Translations under genes and position numbers: made by a program
The notes under the pieces: generated by a model
Told to the model about the DNA's origin: nothing
The model's database searches: none
Seen by the model: the letters and a program-made list of their open reading frames with translations, nothing else
Part shown: positions 8,739 through 16,383 of the stretch, in pieces
Position numbering within the stretch: the first letter of the stretch is position 1
Layout: each line of letters opens with the position of its first letter
NCBI GenBank assembly: GCA_964431365.1
Contig: CAYSJJ010000002.1
Span: forward strand, 46,065-110,064
Origin: Geomobilibacter sp964431365
GTDB lineage: Bacteria > Desulfobacterota > Desulfuromonadia > Geobacterales > DSM-12255
Length of the DNA stretch: 64,000 nucleotides
Direction of reading: 5' to 3'

Positions 8739-10073
8739 ATGCGCTTTAACGAATTGGATCTCCCGGAATCGGTGCGGCAAGGGATCATCGATGCCGGCTT
8801 CACCGACTGTACCCCCATCCAGGAGAAAACCCTGCCGCTCTCCCTGAGCGGGAAGGATGTGGCCGGCCAGGCCCAGACCGGCACCGGCAAGACCGCCGCC
8901 TTCCTCCTCACCCTCTTCACCCGGCTCCTCAGCCAGGAGAAGCGGGGAGAGAAGCGTCATCCCCGGGCGCTGGTCCTGGCACCGACCAGGGAACTGGTCG
9001 TGCAGATCGAGAAGGACGCCCAGCTCCTGGGGAAGCATTGCGGCTTTTCCATCCAGGCTATCTACGGCGGGGTGGACTACATGCTGCAGCGGAACGCCCT
9101 GAAGGAAGGGGCGGACGTGGTGATCGGCACCCCGGGGCGGCTCATCGACTACCTGAAGCAGAAGGTCTACACCCTGGGGAGCATCGAGGTGCTGGTCATC
9201 GACGAGGCGGACCGGATGTTCGACATGGGGTTCATCGCAGACCTCCGCTTCATCCTCCGCCGGCTCCCCCCCTTTGACAAGCGCCAGAACATGATGTTCT
9301 CCGCCACCCTGAACCAGCGGGTGATGGAACTGGCCTACGAGTTCATGAACCTCCCCGAGAAGGTCTCGGTCACCCCGGAGCAGATGACCGCCGAGCGGGT
9401 GGAGCAGGTGCTCTACCATGCATCCCGGAAGGAGAAGTTCCCCCTTCTCCTCGGACTCCTGCGCAAGGAGGGGATGGCGCGGACCATGATCTTCGTCAAC
9501 ACCAAGCGGGAGGCCGAGTTCCTCCACGACCGGCTGAACGCCAACGAGTTCCCCTGCCGGGTCATCTCGGGGGACGTGGACCAGAAGAAGCGTCTCCGGA
9601 TCCTGGAGCAGTTCAAGGAGGGGACCCTGCCGCTCCTTATCGCCACCGATGTGGCATCCCGCGGGCTCCACATCGAAGGGGTCTCCCACGTGATCAACTA
9701 CGACCTCCCCCAGGACTGCGAGGACTACGTCCACCGGATCGGCCGGACGGCCAGGGCCGGCGCCGAAGGGAAGGCCATCTCCCTGGCGGACGAGGACGGG
9801 GCCTTCTACGTGGAGGCGATCGAGGAGTACATCAAGGAGAAGATTCCGACCGAGTGGGCCGAGGACGACCTCTTCGTGCACGACTACAAACGGACCAAGC
9901 CGAACCTGAAAAAACTGGAGAGCCAGCACGGCCATAAGCCGGGGCAAAAGCCGGCACACAAACCGGGAGCGGCAAAAGCCCCTGCGGCAGGTGAAGGGGA
10001 GAAGCGCAAAAGGCCCCGCCGGCGGAAGAAACCAGCCGAGGCCGGTCAGGGAAGCCCGGCGCCGGCTGAGTAA
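8739..10073 (+). CDS. DEAD-box ATP-dependent RNA helicase (RhlB/RhlE-like)
   Basis: This is a 444-residue RNA helicase with the complete motif set in order: the Q motif (TPIQ), AQTGTGKT (I), PTREL (Ia), TPGR (Ib), DEAD (II), SAT (III), ATDVASRGLH (V) and HRIGRTAR (VI). It ends in a Lys/Pro/Arg-rich, low-complexity tail of about 60 residues that probably binds RNA or the degradosome. The tail contains a GHKPGQKPAHKPG repeat. The ATG at 8739 is preceded by AAAAGGA. The role is in RNA remodelling, decay or ribosome assembly, inferred from the family. Confidence 0.95.
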   Translation: MRFNELDLPESVRQGIIDAGFTDCTPIQEKTLPLSLSGKDVAGQAQTGTGKTAAFLLTLFTRLLSQEKRGEKRHPRALVLAPTRELVVQIEKDAQLLGKHCGFSIQAIYGGVDYMLQRNALKEGADVVIGTPGRLIDYLKQKVYTLGSIEVLVIDEADRMFDMGFIADLRFILRRLPPFDKRQNMMFSATLNQRVMELAYEFMNLPEKVSVTPEQMTAERVEQVLYHASRKEKFPLLLGLLRKEGMARTMIFVNTKREAEFLHDRLNANEFPCRVISGDVDQKKRLRILEQFKEGTLPLLIATDVASRGLHIEGVSHVINYDLPQDCEDYVHRIGRTARAGAEGKAISLADEDGAFYVEAIEEYIKEKIPTEWAEDDLFVHDYKRTKPNLKKLESQHGHKPGQKPAHKPGAAKAPAAGEGEKRKRPRRRKKPAEAGQGSPAPAE

Positions 10074-10148
10074 AATAATTCTTGATTTTTTTGTGCGTGA
10101 ATTCGTATATGGATAATGGAATATATTCGAACACTAAAGGAGAAATTC

Positions 10149-10577
10149 ATGCGTAAGTCGATTCTCGCCGGGCTCTTCCTGGTGGCAGCCCTCTGTCTGG
10201 CATCGTTTACCATTGCCGGTGTCACAGCCGGTTCCGTGAAGGCCGGTGACACCGTCTATGTCTGCCCGTGCGGTGAAGCGTGCGCATGCAAGACGATCTC
10301 CGACGCCGCGGAGAAGTGCAGGTGCGGCAAGGAGCTGACCAAGGCAACGGTGATCAGGGTAGAGAATGGCTCGGCGGTCGTCTCGGTGGCCGGCAAAGAG
10401 CAGACCTTCACCCTCGGCGGCAAGGGGTGCGGGGATTGTGAAAAGTGCAGGAACTGCGACAAGGGGATGAACAAGCCCGGCTGCGCCAACTGCGACAAGG
10501 GAGCGATGAAGCCGGGTTGCGCCAACTGCGACAAGGCAGTGAAGCAGGGTTGCTGCGACAAAGGGGCGAAGCAGTAA
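10149..10577 (+). CDS. Exported Cys-rich repeat protein
   Basis: This 142-residue protein has an N-terminal signal peptide (about residues 1-27: MRKS then a hydrophobic core to TIAGVTAG). The mature part is rich in cysteine: CPCGEACACK near the start, KCRCGKE, then CGDCEKCRNC and a tail of near-repeats of NCDKG-x-KPGCA ending in QGCCDKGAKQ. I count about 17 cysteines. Such a pattern suggests binding of soft metals or a redox role in the periplasm, but I do not recognise a named family. AAAGGAG lies 7 bases before the ATG. A hairpin follows the stop. Confidence 0.75.
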   Translation: MRKSILAGLFLVAALCLASFTIAGVTAGSVKAGDTVYVCPCGEACACKTISDAAEKCRCGKELTKATVIRVENGSAVVSVAGKEQTFTLGGKGCGDCEKCRNCDKGMNKPGCANCDKGAMKPGCANCDKAVKQGCCDKGAKQ

Positions 10578-10606
10578 GGACTCCGGCAGTACATCCGTAA
10601 AAATGC

Positions 10607-10638
10607 ACGAGGGGTGGTCCGAATGGGCCGCCCCTCGT
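10607..10638 (+). terminator. Hairpin after the Cys-rich gene
   Basis: The arms ACGAGGGG and CCCCTCGT, extended by two further pairs, enclose a 10-12 base loop. The hairpin is 30 bases after the stop and lies between convergent genes. The T-run is weak (CCGTTTCG), so efficiency is uncertain. Confidence 0.6.
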
Positions 10639-10680
10639 CCGTTTCGGGCTGAACACTCCGGCGTCTGCCCCGATTACCCC

Positions 10681-11946
10681 CTACTGCTGCTGAAAATACG
10701 TCCCGATGCAGAGCTCCAGCTTTTCGTGCAGCAGCGCCTCGTCGTTGTTGCATATCTCCGCGTACAGCGCCGCGGCATAGTCGAGGAAGAGCTGTGCGAC
10801 ATCCGGATCGAAGTGGCTCCCCAGCGACTCCCGCAGGATCTTCACCGCAACGTCGAAACTGAATGGCTCCTTATAGGGACGCTTGGAGGTCAGGGCGTCG
10901 AACACGTCTGCCACCGCGAATATGCGGGCGTTGAGCGGAATATCTCCCCCGGTCAGGCCATTCGGGTATCCGCTGCCGTCGAATTTCTCGTGGTGGCAGC
11001 GGGTCACGTCCACGGCGTCCTTCAACCAGTCGTAACCGCGGATGATATCCTCGCCATGCTGCACATGGCTCTTCATGATCTCGAATTCCTCGTCAGTCAG
11101 CTTTCCCGGCTTATGCAGGATCGCGTCGGCGATGGCGATCTTGCCCAGATCATGGAGAAAGGCCCCCTTGATCAGCCCCTGCATGGCAGAAGGGGCAAGC
11201 CCCAGCCTCTCGCCGATACGGACCGAGTAGAGTGTCACCCGGTAGTTATGGATGTTCGTATCGCTGTCGCGCTTGGCGATGGCGCTCCCCAACACTTTCA
11301 GCATGCCGATGTTGGTCAAGGCCAGGCTGTGCGAATAATCGAGGAGCTTCCGGTTGAGACGGATGATGAGGGGGTAGAGCACCAACGCGGTCGTGAAAAT
11401 GACCAGGATGACCAGGATCAATGACCAGAGGGTCTGCTGTTTGATCTGGGCGATGATGTCGCGCGGGGCGTGGTAGACCCCCTCCAGGTAGGCGATCTTG
11501 GCTCCCGTGCCGTCGTGGATCGGAACGAACACCCTCAGGTAGGTATCCTTGTCAAGGATCAGCTTCTCGCAGATGATCCCGTTTTCGTCGGCAAATCCGG
11601 TGCCGTGCTTGGGAAGCCTTGCCTCGACCACCCTGGCGGCCGGCTTGACCGCCTCGGTAATCTTATGCGAGGCGATGTCGTAGAATTCGACAACAATCAG
11701 GTTGTCTTTTTCAATTTCGTAACGGATCTTCCGGTTGAGTTCGGCCAGCGCCTGCTGCGAAGGCGATTTCAGGTACGAGGCCAACGCATCCGTGTAGCTT
11801 ATCGTTTCGGATTTGGCCATGTTCACGACATGGTTGTCCAGACGGACATTGCCGAGAAAATGAACCAGCCCGCCGATTAGAAGCGACAGGATGAGCCATG
11901 CCAGCGCCAGTCTGACCAAAAGCCATCGGTGGATATTGTCGATCAC
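10681..11946 (-). CDS. Membrane HD-GYP sensor (c-di-GMP phosphodiesterase-like)
   Basis: The 421-residue protein has a transmembrane helix at about 10-32, an extracytoplasmic sensory region of about 130 residues, and a second membrane helix near 172-196. It ends in an HD-GYP domain with HDLGK and HHEKFDGSGYP. HD-GYP domains hydrolyse cyclic di-GMP, and the metal-binding HD and the GYP signature are intact. The start is probably GTG at 11946, with a weak ribosome site. It is a single gene, convergent with the Cys-rich gene. Confidence 0.9.
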   Translation of the reverse strand: MIDNIHRWLLVRLALAWLILSLLIGGLVHFLGNVRLDNHVVNMAKSETISYTDALASYLKSPSQQALAELNRKIRYEIEKDNLIVVEFYDIASHKITEAVKPAARVVEARLPKHGTGFADENGIICEKLILDKDTYLRVFVPIHDGTGAKIAYLEGVYHAPRDIIAQIKQQTLWSLILVILVIFTTALVLYPLIIRLNRKLLDYSHSLALTNIGMLKVLGSAIAKRDSDTNIHNYRVTLYSVRIGERLGLAPSAMQGLIKGAFLHDLGKIAIADAILHKPGKLTDEEFEIMKSHVQHGEDIIRGYDWLKDAVDVTRCHHEKFDGSGYPNGLTGGDIPLNARIFAVADVFDALTSKRPYKEPFSFDVAVKILRESLGSHFDPDVAQLFLDYAAALYAEICNNDEALLHEKLELCIGTYFQQQ

Positions 11947-12018
11947 GGTCGTCCCGTCCCGTTGGCCGCATCAGCTGAGATCCACTCCGCACTGTTGCAG
12001 CCGTCCCATATTTCGCTG

Positions 12019-12147
12019 CTACCCCCTTACGCTGCTGTAACCGCGATCTCCGAAAGGCTGCAGTTTCTTCTGCCGGTGCAGTTCCTGTGCGACAAGGGGT
12101 TGCTCAATACTGTCACCAGGTTCCAGCTTGTCAAGAAGGGCGAGCAT
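12019..12147 (-). CDS. Possible small protein, 42 residues
   Basis: A short frame on the minus strand encodes MLALLDKLEPGDSIEQPLV followed by a Gln/Arg/Lys-rich part ending RGYSSVRG. The composition is protein-like rather than chance-like, and it fills the otherwise empty 313-base gap 11947-12259. No good ribosome site precedes the ATG (AGGGAG is 14 bases away). It could be a real small gene or the relic of a longer one. Confidence 0.3.
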   Translation of the reverse strand: MLALLDKLEPGDSIEQPLVAQELHRQKKLQPFGDRGYSSVRG

Positions 12148-12259
12148 GGAAAAACTTGCAGCTCCCTGCCCAAGTCATCTTGCCCGTCCGGAACACAGCC
12201 AGCTGTTACGGGTTACATTGATACCGTAAGGGCTCGGGACTTCAATTCCCGGCCGGTCG

Positions 12260-12556
12260 TCAGAGCTTCTCCCGTACGCTCCGCACCTTGTCTTCCATGC
12301 TCTGGACCCGGTCCGTCCTGGTCCCCAGCTTGATGGTCGTGGTGATGCGCGGGGCCCCCATCCCGTGAACGACCTCGTGGCAGCGCTTGATGGCCGCGAA
12401 CACCGCGTCCCACTCCCCCTCCACATTGGTGCCGTAAGAGTGCAGCGACGTCTTCAGGCCGGCCTCGGCCAGCACCTTTTCGCAGGCGGCCACGTAGCCG
12501 GAAAGGGATACGCCGACTCCGATCGGCACGATGCAGAGATCAACCAGAACGTTCAT
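12260..12556 (-). CDS. MTH1187-type thiamine-binding protein
   Basis: This 98-residue protein matches the small MTH1187/YkoF-like family: MNVLVDLCIVPIGVGVSLSGYVA at the start, the SYGTNVEGEWD core, and TTTIKLGTRTDR near the end. Characterised members bind thiamine or its pyrimidine part and form tetramers in the cytosol. No TPP riboswitch is visible upstream, and no thiamine gene is adjacent. It lies just downstream of the histidine kinase gene on the same strand. Confidence 0.85.
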   Translation of the reverse strand: MNVLVDLCIVPIGVGVSLSGYVAACEKVLAEAGLKTSLHSYGTNVEGEWDAVFAAIKRCHEVVHGMGAPRITTTIKLGTRTDRVQSMEDKVRSVREKL

Positions 12557-12605
12557 GGCATCAATCCTCCTTTGTCTCTATTTGGGTGGCAGCGTAAGGG
12601 GCGGG

Positions 12606-14009
12606 TCAGCCCTGGGCCGGCAGGGTTACCGTGAAGGTGCTCCCTTGTCCCGGCTCGCTCTCCAGGCCGATCCTGCCGCCATGGGCCTCGATGACGGCCT
12701 TGGCGATACTGAGGCCGAGCCCGCTGCCGTCAGCGCTGCGCGCCGCATCGGCCCGGTAGAACCGGTCGAATATCCGCTCGGCATCCGCCGTGCCGATGCC
12801 GACACCCGTGTCCCTGATGGTGACGACCGCGTCGGCCCCGCTGCGGACGGTGGATACCGCCAGGACGCCATGGTCCCGGTTGTACTTCACGCCGTTTTCG
12901 AGGATGTTGAACAGCGCCTCGGTCAGGCTCTCCGCGTTGCCGGCGACGGTCGCGTCGTCGCCCAGCGCCGTCTCGACCCGGATCGACCTGTTCGCGACGA
13001 ACGGTTGCAGCATGGCCAGCGTGTTCCGGATGCAGTCGTTGAGGGAGACGGGGACGAATCCCTTCGACGACAGGATGCCCGAATCGAGCCGCGACAGCGA
13101 GAGAAGGTCCTTCACCAGCGTGTCGATGGTCTCCGAGACCGTCCTGATCTCCTTCACCGTCTCGACGTACTCTTCAGCCGTCCGTTCCCGCTGCAGCGCC
13201 ACGTCGCAGTTGAGCTTGATCACCGCCACCGGGGTCTTCAGCTCATGGGATGCATCGGCGATCAGCCGTTTCTCGCTCTCGAAGACCTTCTGCAGCCGGT
13301 CGAGCATGGTGTTGAAGGAGCCGGCGAGCCCCGCCAGTTCCCTGGTCTCGGCACGTGCGTCGATTCTTTCGCCGAGGGTGTCGTGGGTGATCGCCTCGAT
13401 CCGGCGGGAAAACTGGTCGATCGGTTTCAGGGCCCGACTGGCTATCCAGAACGCCATGAGCGAGACGACCAGTATCCCCGCCGGGATGACGACCAGCAGC
13501 ATGCGGCGGAATTTCCTGATCATCTCCAGGCTGTCGGTGATGCTTTCCGCCACGAAGATGGTGAACGTCCTGCCAAAGGCCTTGCGCTCGTGCCGGAGCA
13601 CCCGGATCGGTTCACCCCCCGGCCCGGTAGAGGTGAAGACCGTTTCCTTCAGCCAGGCGTCATGGGTGTCGCGCCCTGCGGCGAGATCGAAGCCGGTATC
13701 GACGAGGGAGGGGCCGGCGGCGAGCAGGCGGCCGTCCATCAGGACCTTGTAGTAATGCCCCGACCGCGGTATGGAATACTCCCCTGAAACGACCTCCTCC
13801 AGTTCGAGCTCGACGAGATTGTCCTCCTCCTGATGAATCAGCCCGGTGACCACCTGCATCTTCGAGTGGAGGGTCCGGTCGACGGCGGCGATGATATTCA
13901 CCCTGATTTCATGATAGATGACGGCGCCGATGACGATCAGGAAGAAGGAGGTGAAGGCGAGAATCCTGACAAAGAGTCTCCCTTTTATGGAGTTCCCGAG
14001 CCGGTTCAT
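12606..14009 (-). CDS. Membrane sensor histidine kinase
   Basis: The 467-residue kinase has two membrane helices (about 13-32 and 167-190) around a periplasmic sensor of about 135 residues, a HAMP linker (SRALKPIDQF...), an H-box ADASHELKTPVAVIK with the phospho-accepting His, and an ATPase domain with N box (NILENGVKYN), G1 (DTGVGIG) and G2 (GSGLGLSIAK). The architecture is like CusS/heavy-metal sensor kinases. Its ATG overlaps the stop of the response regulator by four bases (ATGA), so the two are a translationally coupled pair. It is the last gene of the DUF5666/cytochrome b/regulator cluster. Confidence 0.93.
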   Translation of the reverse strand: MNRLGNSIKGRLFVRILAFTSFFLIVIGAVIYHEIRVNIIAAVDRTLHSKMQVVTGLIHQEEDNLVELELEEVVSGEYSIPRSGHYYKVLMDGRLLAAGPSLVDTGFDLAAGRDTHDAWLKETVFTSTGPGGEPIRVLRHERKAFGRTFTIFVAESITDSLEMIRKFRRMLLVVIPAGILVVSLMAFWIASRALKPIDQFSRRIEAITHDTLGERIDARAETRELAGLAGSFNTMLDRLQKVFESEKRLIADASHELKTPVAVIKLNCDVALQRERTAEEYVETVKEIRTVSETIDTLVKDLLSLSRLDSGILSSKGFVPVSLNDCIRNTLAMLQPFVANRSIRVETALGDDATVAGNAESLTEALFNILENGVKYNRDHGVLAVSTVRSGADAVVTIRDTGVGIGTADAERIFDRFYRADAARSADGSGLGLSIAKAVIEAHGGRIGLESEPGQGSTFTVTLPAQG

Positions 14010-14680
14010 TCCCCGCCTTTCAGCATGTAGCCCGCACCCCGGACCGTGTGGATGATCCGCCGGTCGAACCCCTTGTCCAGTTTGTTTCTCAGATGATTGA
14101 CATATACATCGATGACGTTGCTGTCCCGGTCGAAATCCGTGTCGTAGATATGCTCCGTGAGCTCGGTCCTGCTGATGACCCGGCCGCTGTTCACCGCCAG
14201 ATACTCAAGGAGGCTGTATTCGGTCGCGGAGAGCGGGATCACGCTCTCCCCCCTCCGGACACTCTGGGAGTTCGTGTCGATCGTCAGGTCGTCGATGGCC
14301 AGAAGGGGTGACGCCTTCCCCTTGCTCCGCCTGATCACGGTCCGGAGTCTGGCCAGGAGTTCCTGGAAGTCGAAGGGTTTGACGATGTAATCGTCGGCGC
14401 CGAAATTCAACCCCTTGATCCTGGTCTCCACCTCCCCCCGGGACGTGACCAGGAGAACGGGGAGATCGCAACCCCTTTTCCTCAATTCGTTCAGGATCGT
14501 GAGGCCGTCCATGACCGGCAGCATGAGGTCCAGCAGCACCGCGTCGTAGGGATAGTTCTCGGCCATGTACAGGCCTTCTTCGCCGTCATGGGCCAGGTCG
14601 ACGACGAAGGCGTTCTCTTGGAGCCCTTTTTTCAGGATCCCGGCCAGTCTCTTTTCGTCTTCGATAATCAGGATCTTCAT
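14006..14680 (-). CDS. OmpR/PhoB-type response regulator
   Basis: The 224-residue protein has a receiver domain (acidic IIEDE, phospho-Asp in DAVLLDLMLPVMDG near residue 51, Lys in DDYIVKPFDF) and a C-terminal winged helix (LSATEYSLLEYLAVNSG to YVNHLRNKLDKGF... HTVRGAGYML). It is the cognate partner of the overlapping histidine kinase gene. The upstream cytochrome b and DUF5666 genes are probable members of its regulon. Confidence 0.94.
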   Translation of the reverse strand: MKILIIEDEKRLAGILKKGLQENAFVVDLAHDGEEGLYMAENYPYDAVLLDLMLPVMDGLTILNELRKRGCDLPVLLVTSRGEVETRIKGLNFGADDYIVKPFDFQELLARLRTVIRRSKGKASPLLAIDDLTIDTNSQSVRRGESVIPLSATEYSLLEYLAVNSGRVISRTELTEHIYDTDFDRDSNVIDVYVNHLRNKLDKGFDRRIIHTVRGAGYMLKGGE

Positions 14681-14781
14681 GCCGCTTCACCACCCCGCGC
14701 GATGAGAGTACACGCCCTTGTCTGTTCATTCTAGCAGAGGATCCGGCAGGGGCATCCTCCGACGCCATAACCGTTCAACCT

Positions 14782-15417
14782 TCAGGATACGGTTTCGCTG
14801 ACGCGCGTATCGGCTGGACCGGGATTGGCCGGTTGCTCTTTCAGGAAGAGCATCCGTCGCCAGAGGTGCCGGCCGGTCAGTGCGTGCATGGTTACGGCCC
14901 CCGCGTGTATCGAGAGGAAGGCCACGATCAGGTAGAGGCCCGTTTCATGGAACTCCTTGACCGCATGGACCAGGCCGCGGGACTTGTGGCCAGGGTCGAT
15001 GGTGAAGAAGAGAAATATCCCGCTCAGGGCGGTCACCAGAAAGGCGAGGAGTCCGAAGGTCTCCACCAGCCCCGACAGCCCCACATGGGTCGGCCGATCG
15101 GGGAGGCGAAACCTGAGAAGCCCCATGATGTCCTCTTTCACGCGGGAGAGCCGCTCCCGGGTGCAGGGGACCCACCTGCTGAACCGGAGTTCGGGAGGCC
15201 CGACGATGCCGAGCGCCGCACGCACCAGGACGATAAACGCACCGGCCATGCCGATCCAGCTATGCACCGTGAAGCCGAGGTGCTCGACCTTCTTGTAGTC
15301 GCCGGCCAGCAGGCCGGTGAGCAGGGCTCCGATGCCGAAGACGATGAGCCCGAGATGAACCAGGACCGCGGTGGTCCCAAGTCTCTTTTCCTCTGCATGT
15401 TCCTGAGAGTTTCCCAT
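14782..15417 (-). CDS. Cytochrome b-type membrane protein
   Basis: The 211-residue protein has four hydrophobic helices with histidines placed as in diheme b-type cytochromes: VHLGLIV (helix 1), TVHSWIGMAGAF (helix 2), the long loop, then FHETGLYLIVAFLSIHAGAVTMHAL (helix 4). It would accept or give electrons across the cytoplasmic membrane. The ATG at 15417 has AGAAGGAGGT six bases upstream. An in-frame start at 15441 lacks this. It sits between the DUF5666 gene and the two-component pair. Confidence 0.8.
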   Translation of the reverse strand: MGNSQEHAEEKRLGTTAVLVHLGLIVFGIGALLTGLLAGDYKKVEHLGFTVHSWIGMAGAFIVLVRAALGIVGPPELRFSRWVPCTRERLSRVKEDIMGLLRFRLPDRPTHVGLSGLVETFGLLAFLVTALSGIFLFFTIDPGHKSRGLVHAVKEFHETGLYLIVAFLSIHAGAVTMHALTGRHLWRRMLFLKEQPANPGPADTRVSETVS

Positions 15418-15462
15418 GACCGTACCTCCTTCTGCTCCCATGGAAGCGTTTCGCTGCTGGCG

Positions 15463-15503
15463 CGCTCCCCGGGGTGGGTGTGTCGACTACGCCCCGGGGA
15501 GCG
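15463..15503 (-). terminator. Perfect 12-bp hairpin between DUF5666 and cytochrome b genes
   Basis: CGCTCCCCGGGG (15463-15474) and CCCCGGGGAGCG (15492-15503) pair perfectly around a 17-base loop. The hairpin begins a few bases after the DUF5666 stop and no T-run follows. It may be a processing site or partial terminator that sets the ratio of the first gene to the rest. Confidence 0.6.
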
Positions 15504-15509
15504 TCCCGA

Positions 15510-16049
15510 TCATCGCGCCCGTTTCACCTCGATCTTGCGGGCGGCAAGGGCGTTCCCCGCCGAGACCCCTTCGACCTCCACATAGGCGCCGACAACCGCC
15601 CGGCCATGCTTTTCCTTGATGAGGGTATCCTCGTTCACCAGGACCGTCTCACCGTTCACCGTCCAGGATGCGTGCTTGCCGGTGGAGAGGCTGTCGATTC
15701 TCCCGTAGATCTTCCGTGCTTCCCTGCTGTCCCGCTTCACTTCGATCTTGTAGGCGTTCAGCCTGTTCCCCTCGGAGGTCCCTTCGGCTTCCACATAGGC
15801 GCCCACCGCGGCCTTTCCGTGCCGTTCATTGATGATGGTGCTCTGCGTTACGTTGATTTCCCTGCCGTTCACGTTCCAGATGCCGATCGTTCCATTGGGG
15901 AGGCTCCTGATCGTTCCGTAGATCTTGCTTTCATACCGGTCGCCATGTTCGTGCGACCTTTCGCCACGATGGTCATCCCCGGCGAATGCCGCGCCGGTTG
16001 CCATTACCATGGAGAGCCCCATAGCCACGATGGTGATTAAGGTTTTCAT
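15510..16049 (-). CDS. Exported DUF5666-type protein with two OB-like repeats
   Basis: The 179-residue protein has a signal peptide (MKTLITIVAMGLSMVM... AFA) and two similar halves. Each half contains KIYG, a W-x-VNG strand, a V-x-T/D-TxI strand, KHG/RHG, VGAYVE(A/V)EG and KIEVKR. This is the DUF5666 pattern, presumably an OB-like fold of unknown ligand. The ATG at 16049 follows AAGGAGGAGCGT. The longer frame from 16211 has no such site. It heads the minus-strand run leading to the cytochrome b and two-component genes, so a sensor-associated exported protein is a reasonable guess. Confidence 0.75.
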   Translation of the reverse strand: MKTLITIVAMGLSMVMATGAAFAGDDHRGERSHEHGDRYESKIYGTIRSLPNGTIGIWNVNGREINVTQSTIINERHGKAAVGAYVEAEGTSEGNRLNAYKIEVKRDSREARKIYGRIDSLSTGKHASWTVNGETVLVNEDTLIKEKHGRAVVGAYVEVEGVSAGNALAARKIEVKRAR

Positions 16050-16383
16050 ACGCTCCTCCTTTTCTTCCTTTGTTGTGTTCCGTCGTTGACGGTTTCCCAT
16101 TCTGTTGAGTTCAGGGTAGCAAATCGAAAATGAAGGGAGGATTAAAGCGCACGATTTTTTTTGCAGGAATTTTTCGGAAGGGCGATGCCGGTGCGTGACG
16201 AGATAATTCAATGAATCAAGATGGTTATGCTGGTGCGGTCGGGCTGGTCGTCCTGCGTGAGGCTGGACGGGCGAAAAGAGGCGGGGAATTTTTCGTGACT
16301 ATTCTGCCCCCAATAGTTTGTTTTGAACTGCCCCTGGCGATAGGGTCAATCATTGTCTATTCTCAGCTTACGAGCAAGAACGG
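16050..16383. other. Intergenic region upstream of the DUF5666 gene
   Basis: These 334 bases carry the promoter of the minus-strand DUF5666 cluster and the 3' side of the MocR gene. AT-rich stretches near 16130-16215 fit a promoter. At 16303-16315 a TCTGCCCCCAATA box closely resembles the box upstream of the MocR gene. No RNA gene was seen. Confidence 0.45.

Noticed and set aside
12557..12605. Possible TPP riboswitch before the thiamine-binding protein
   Set aside because: The leader is only 49 bases after the kinase stop and shows no thi-box sequence.
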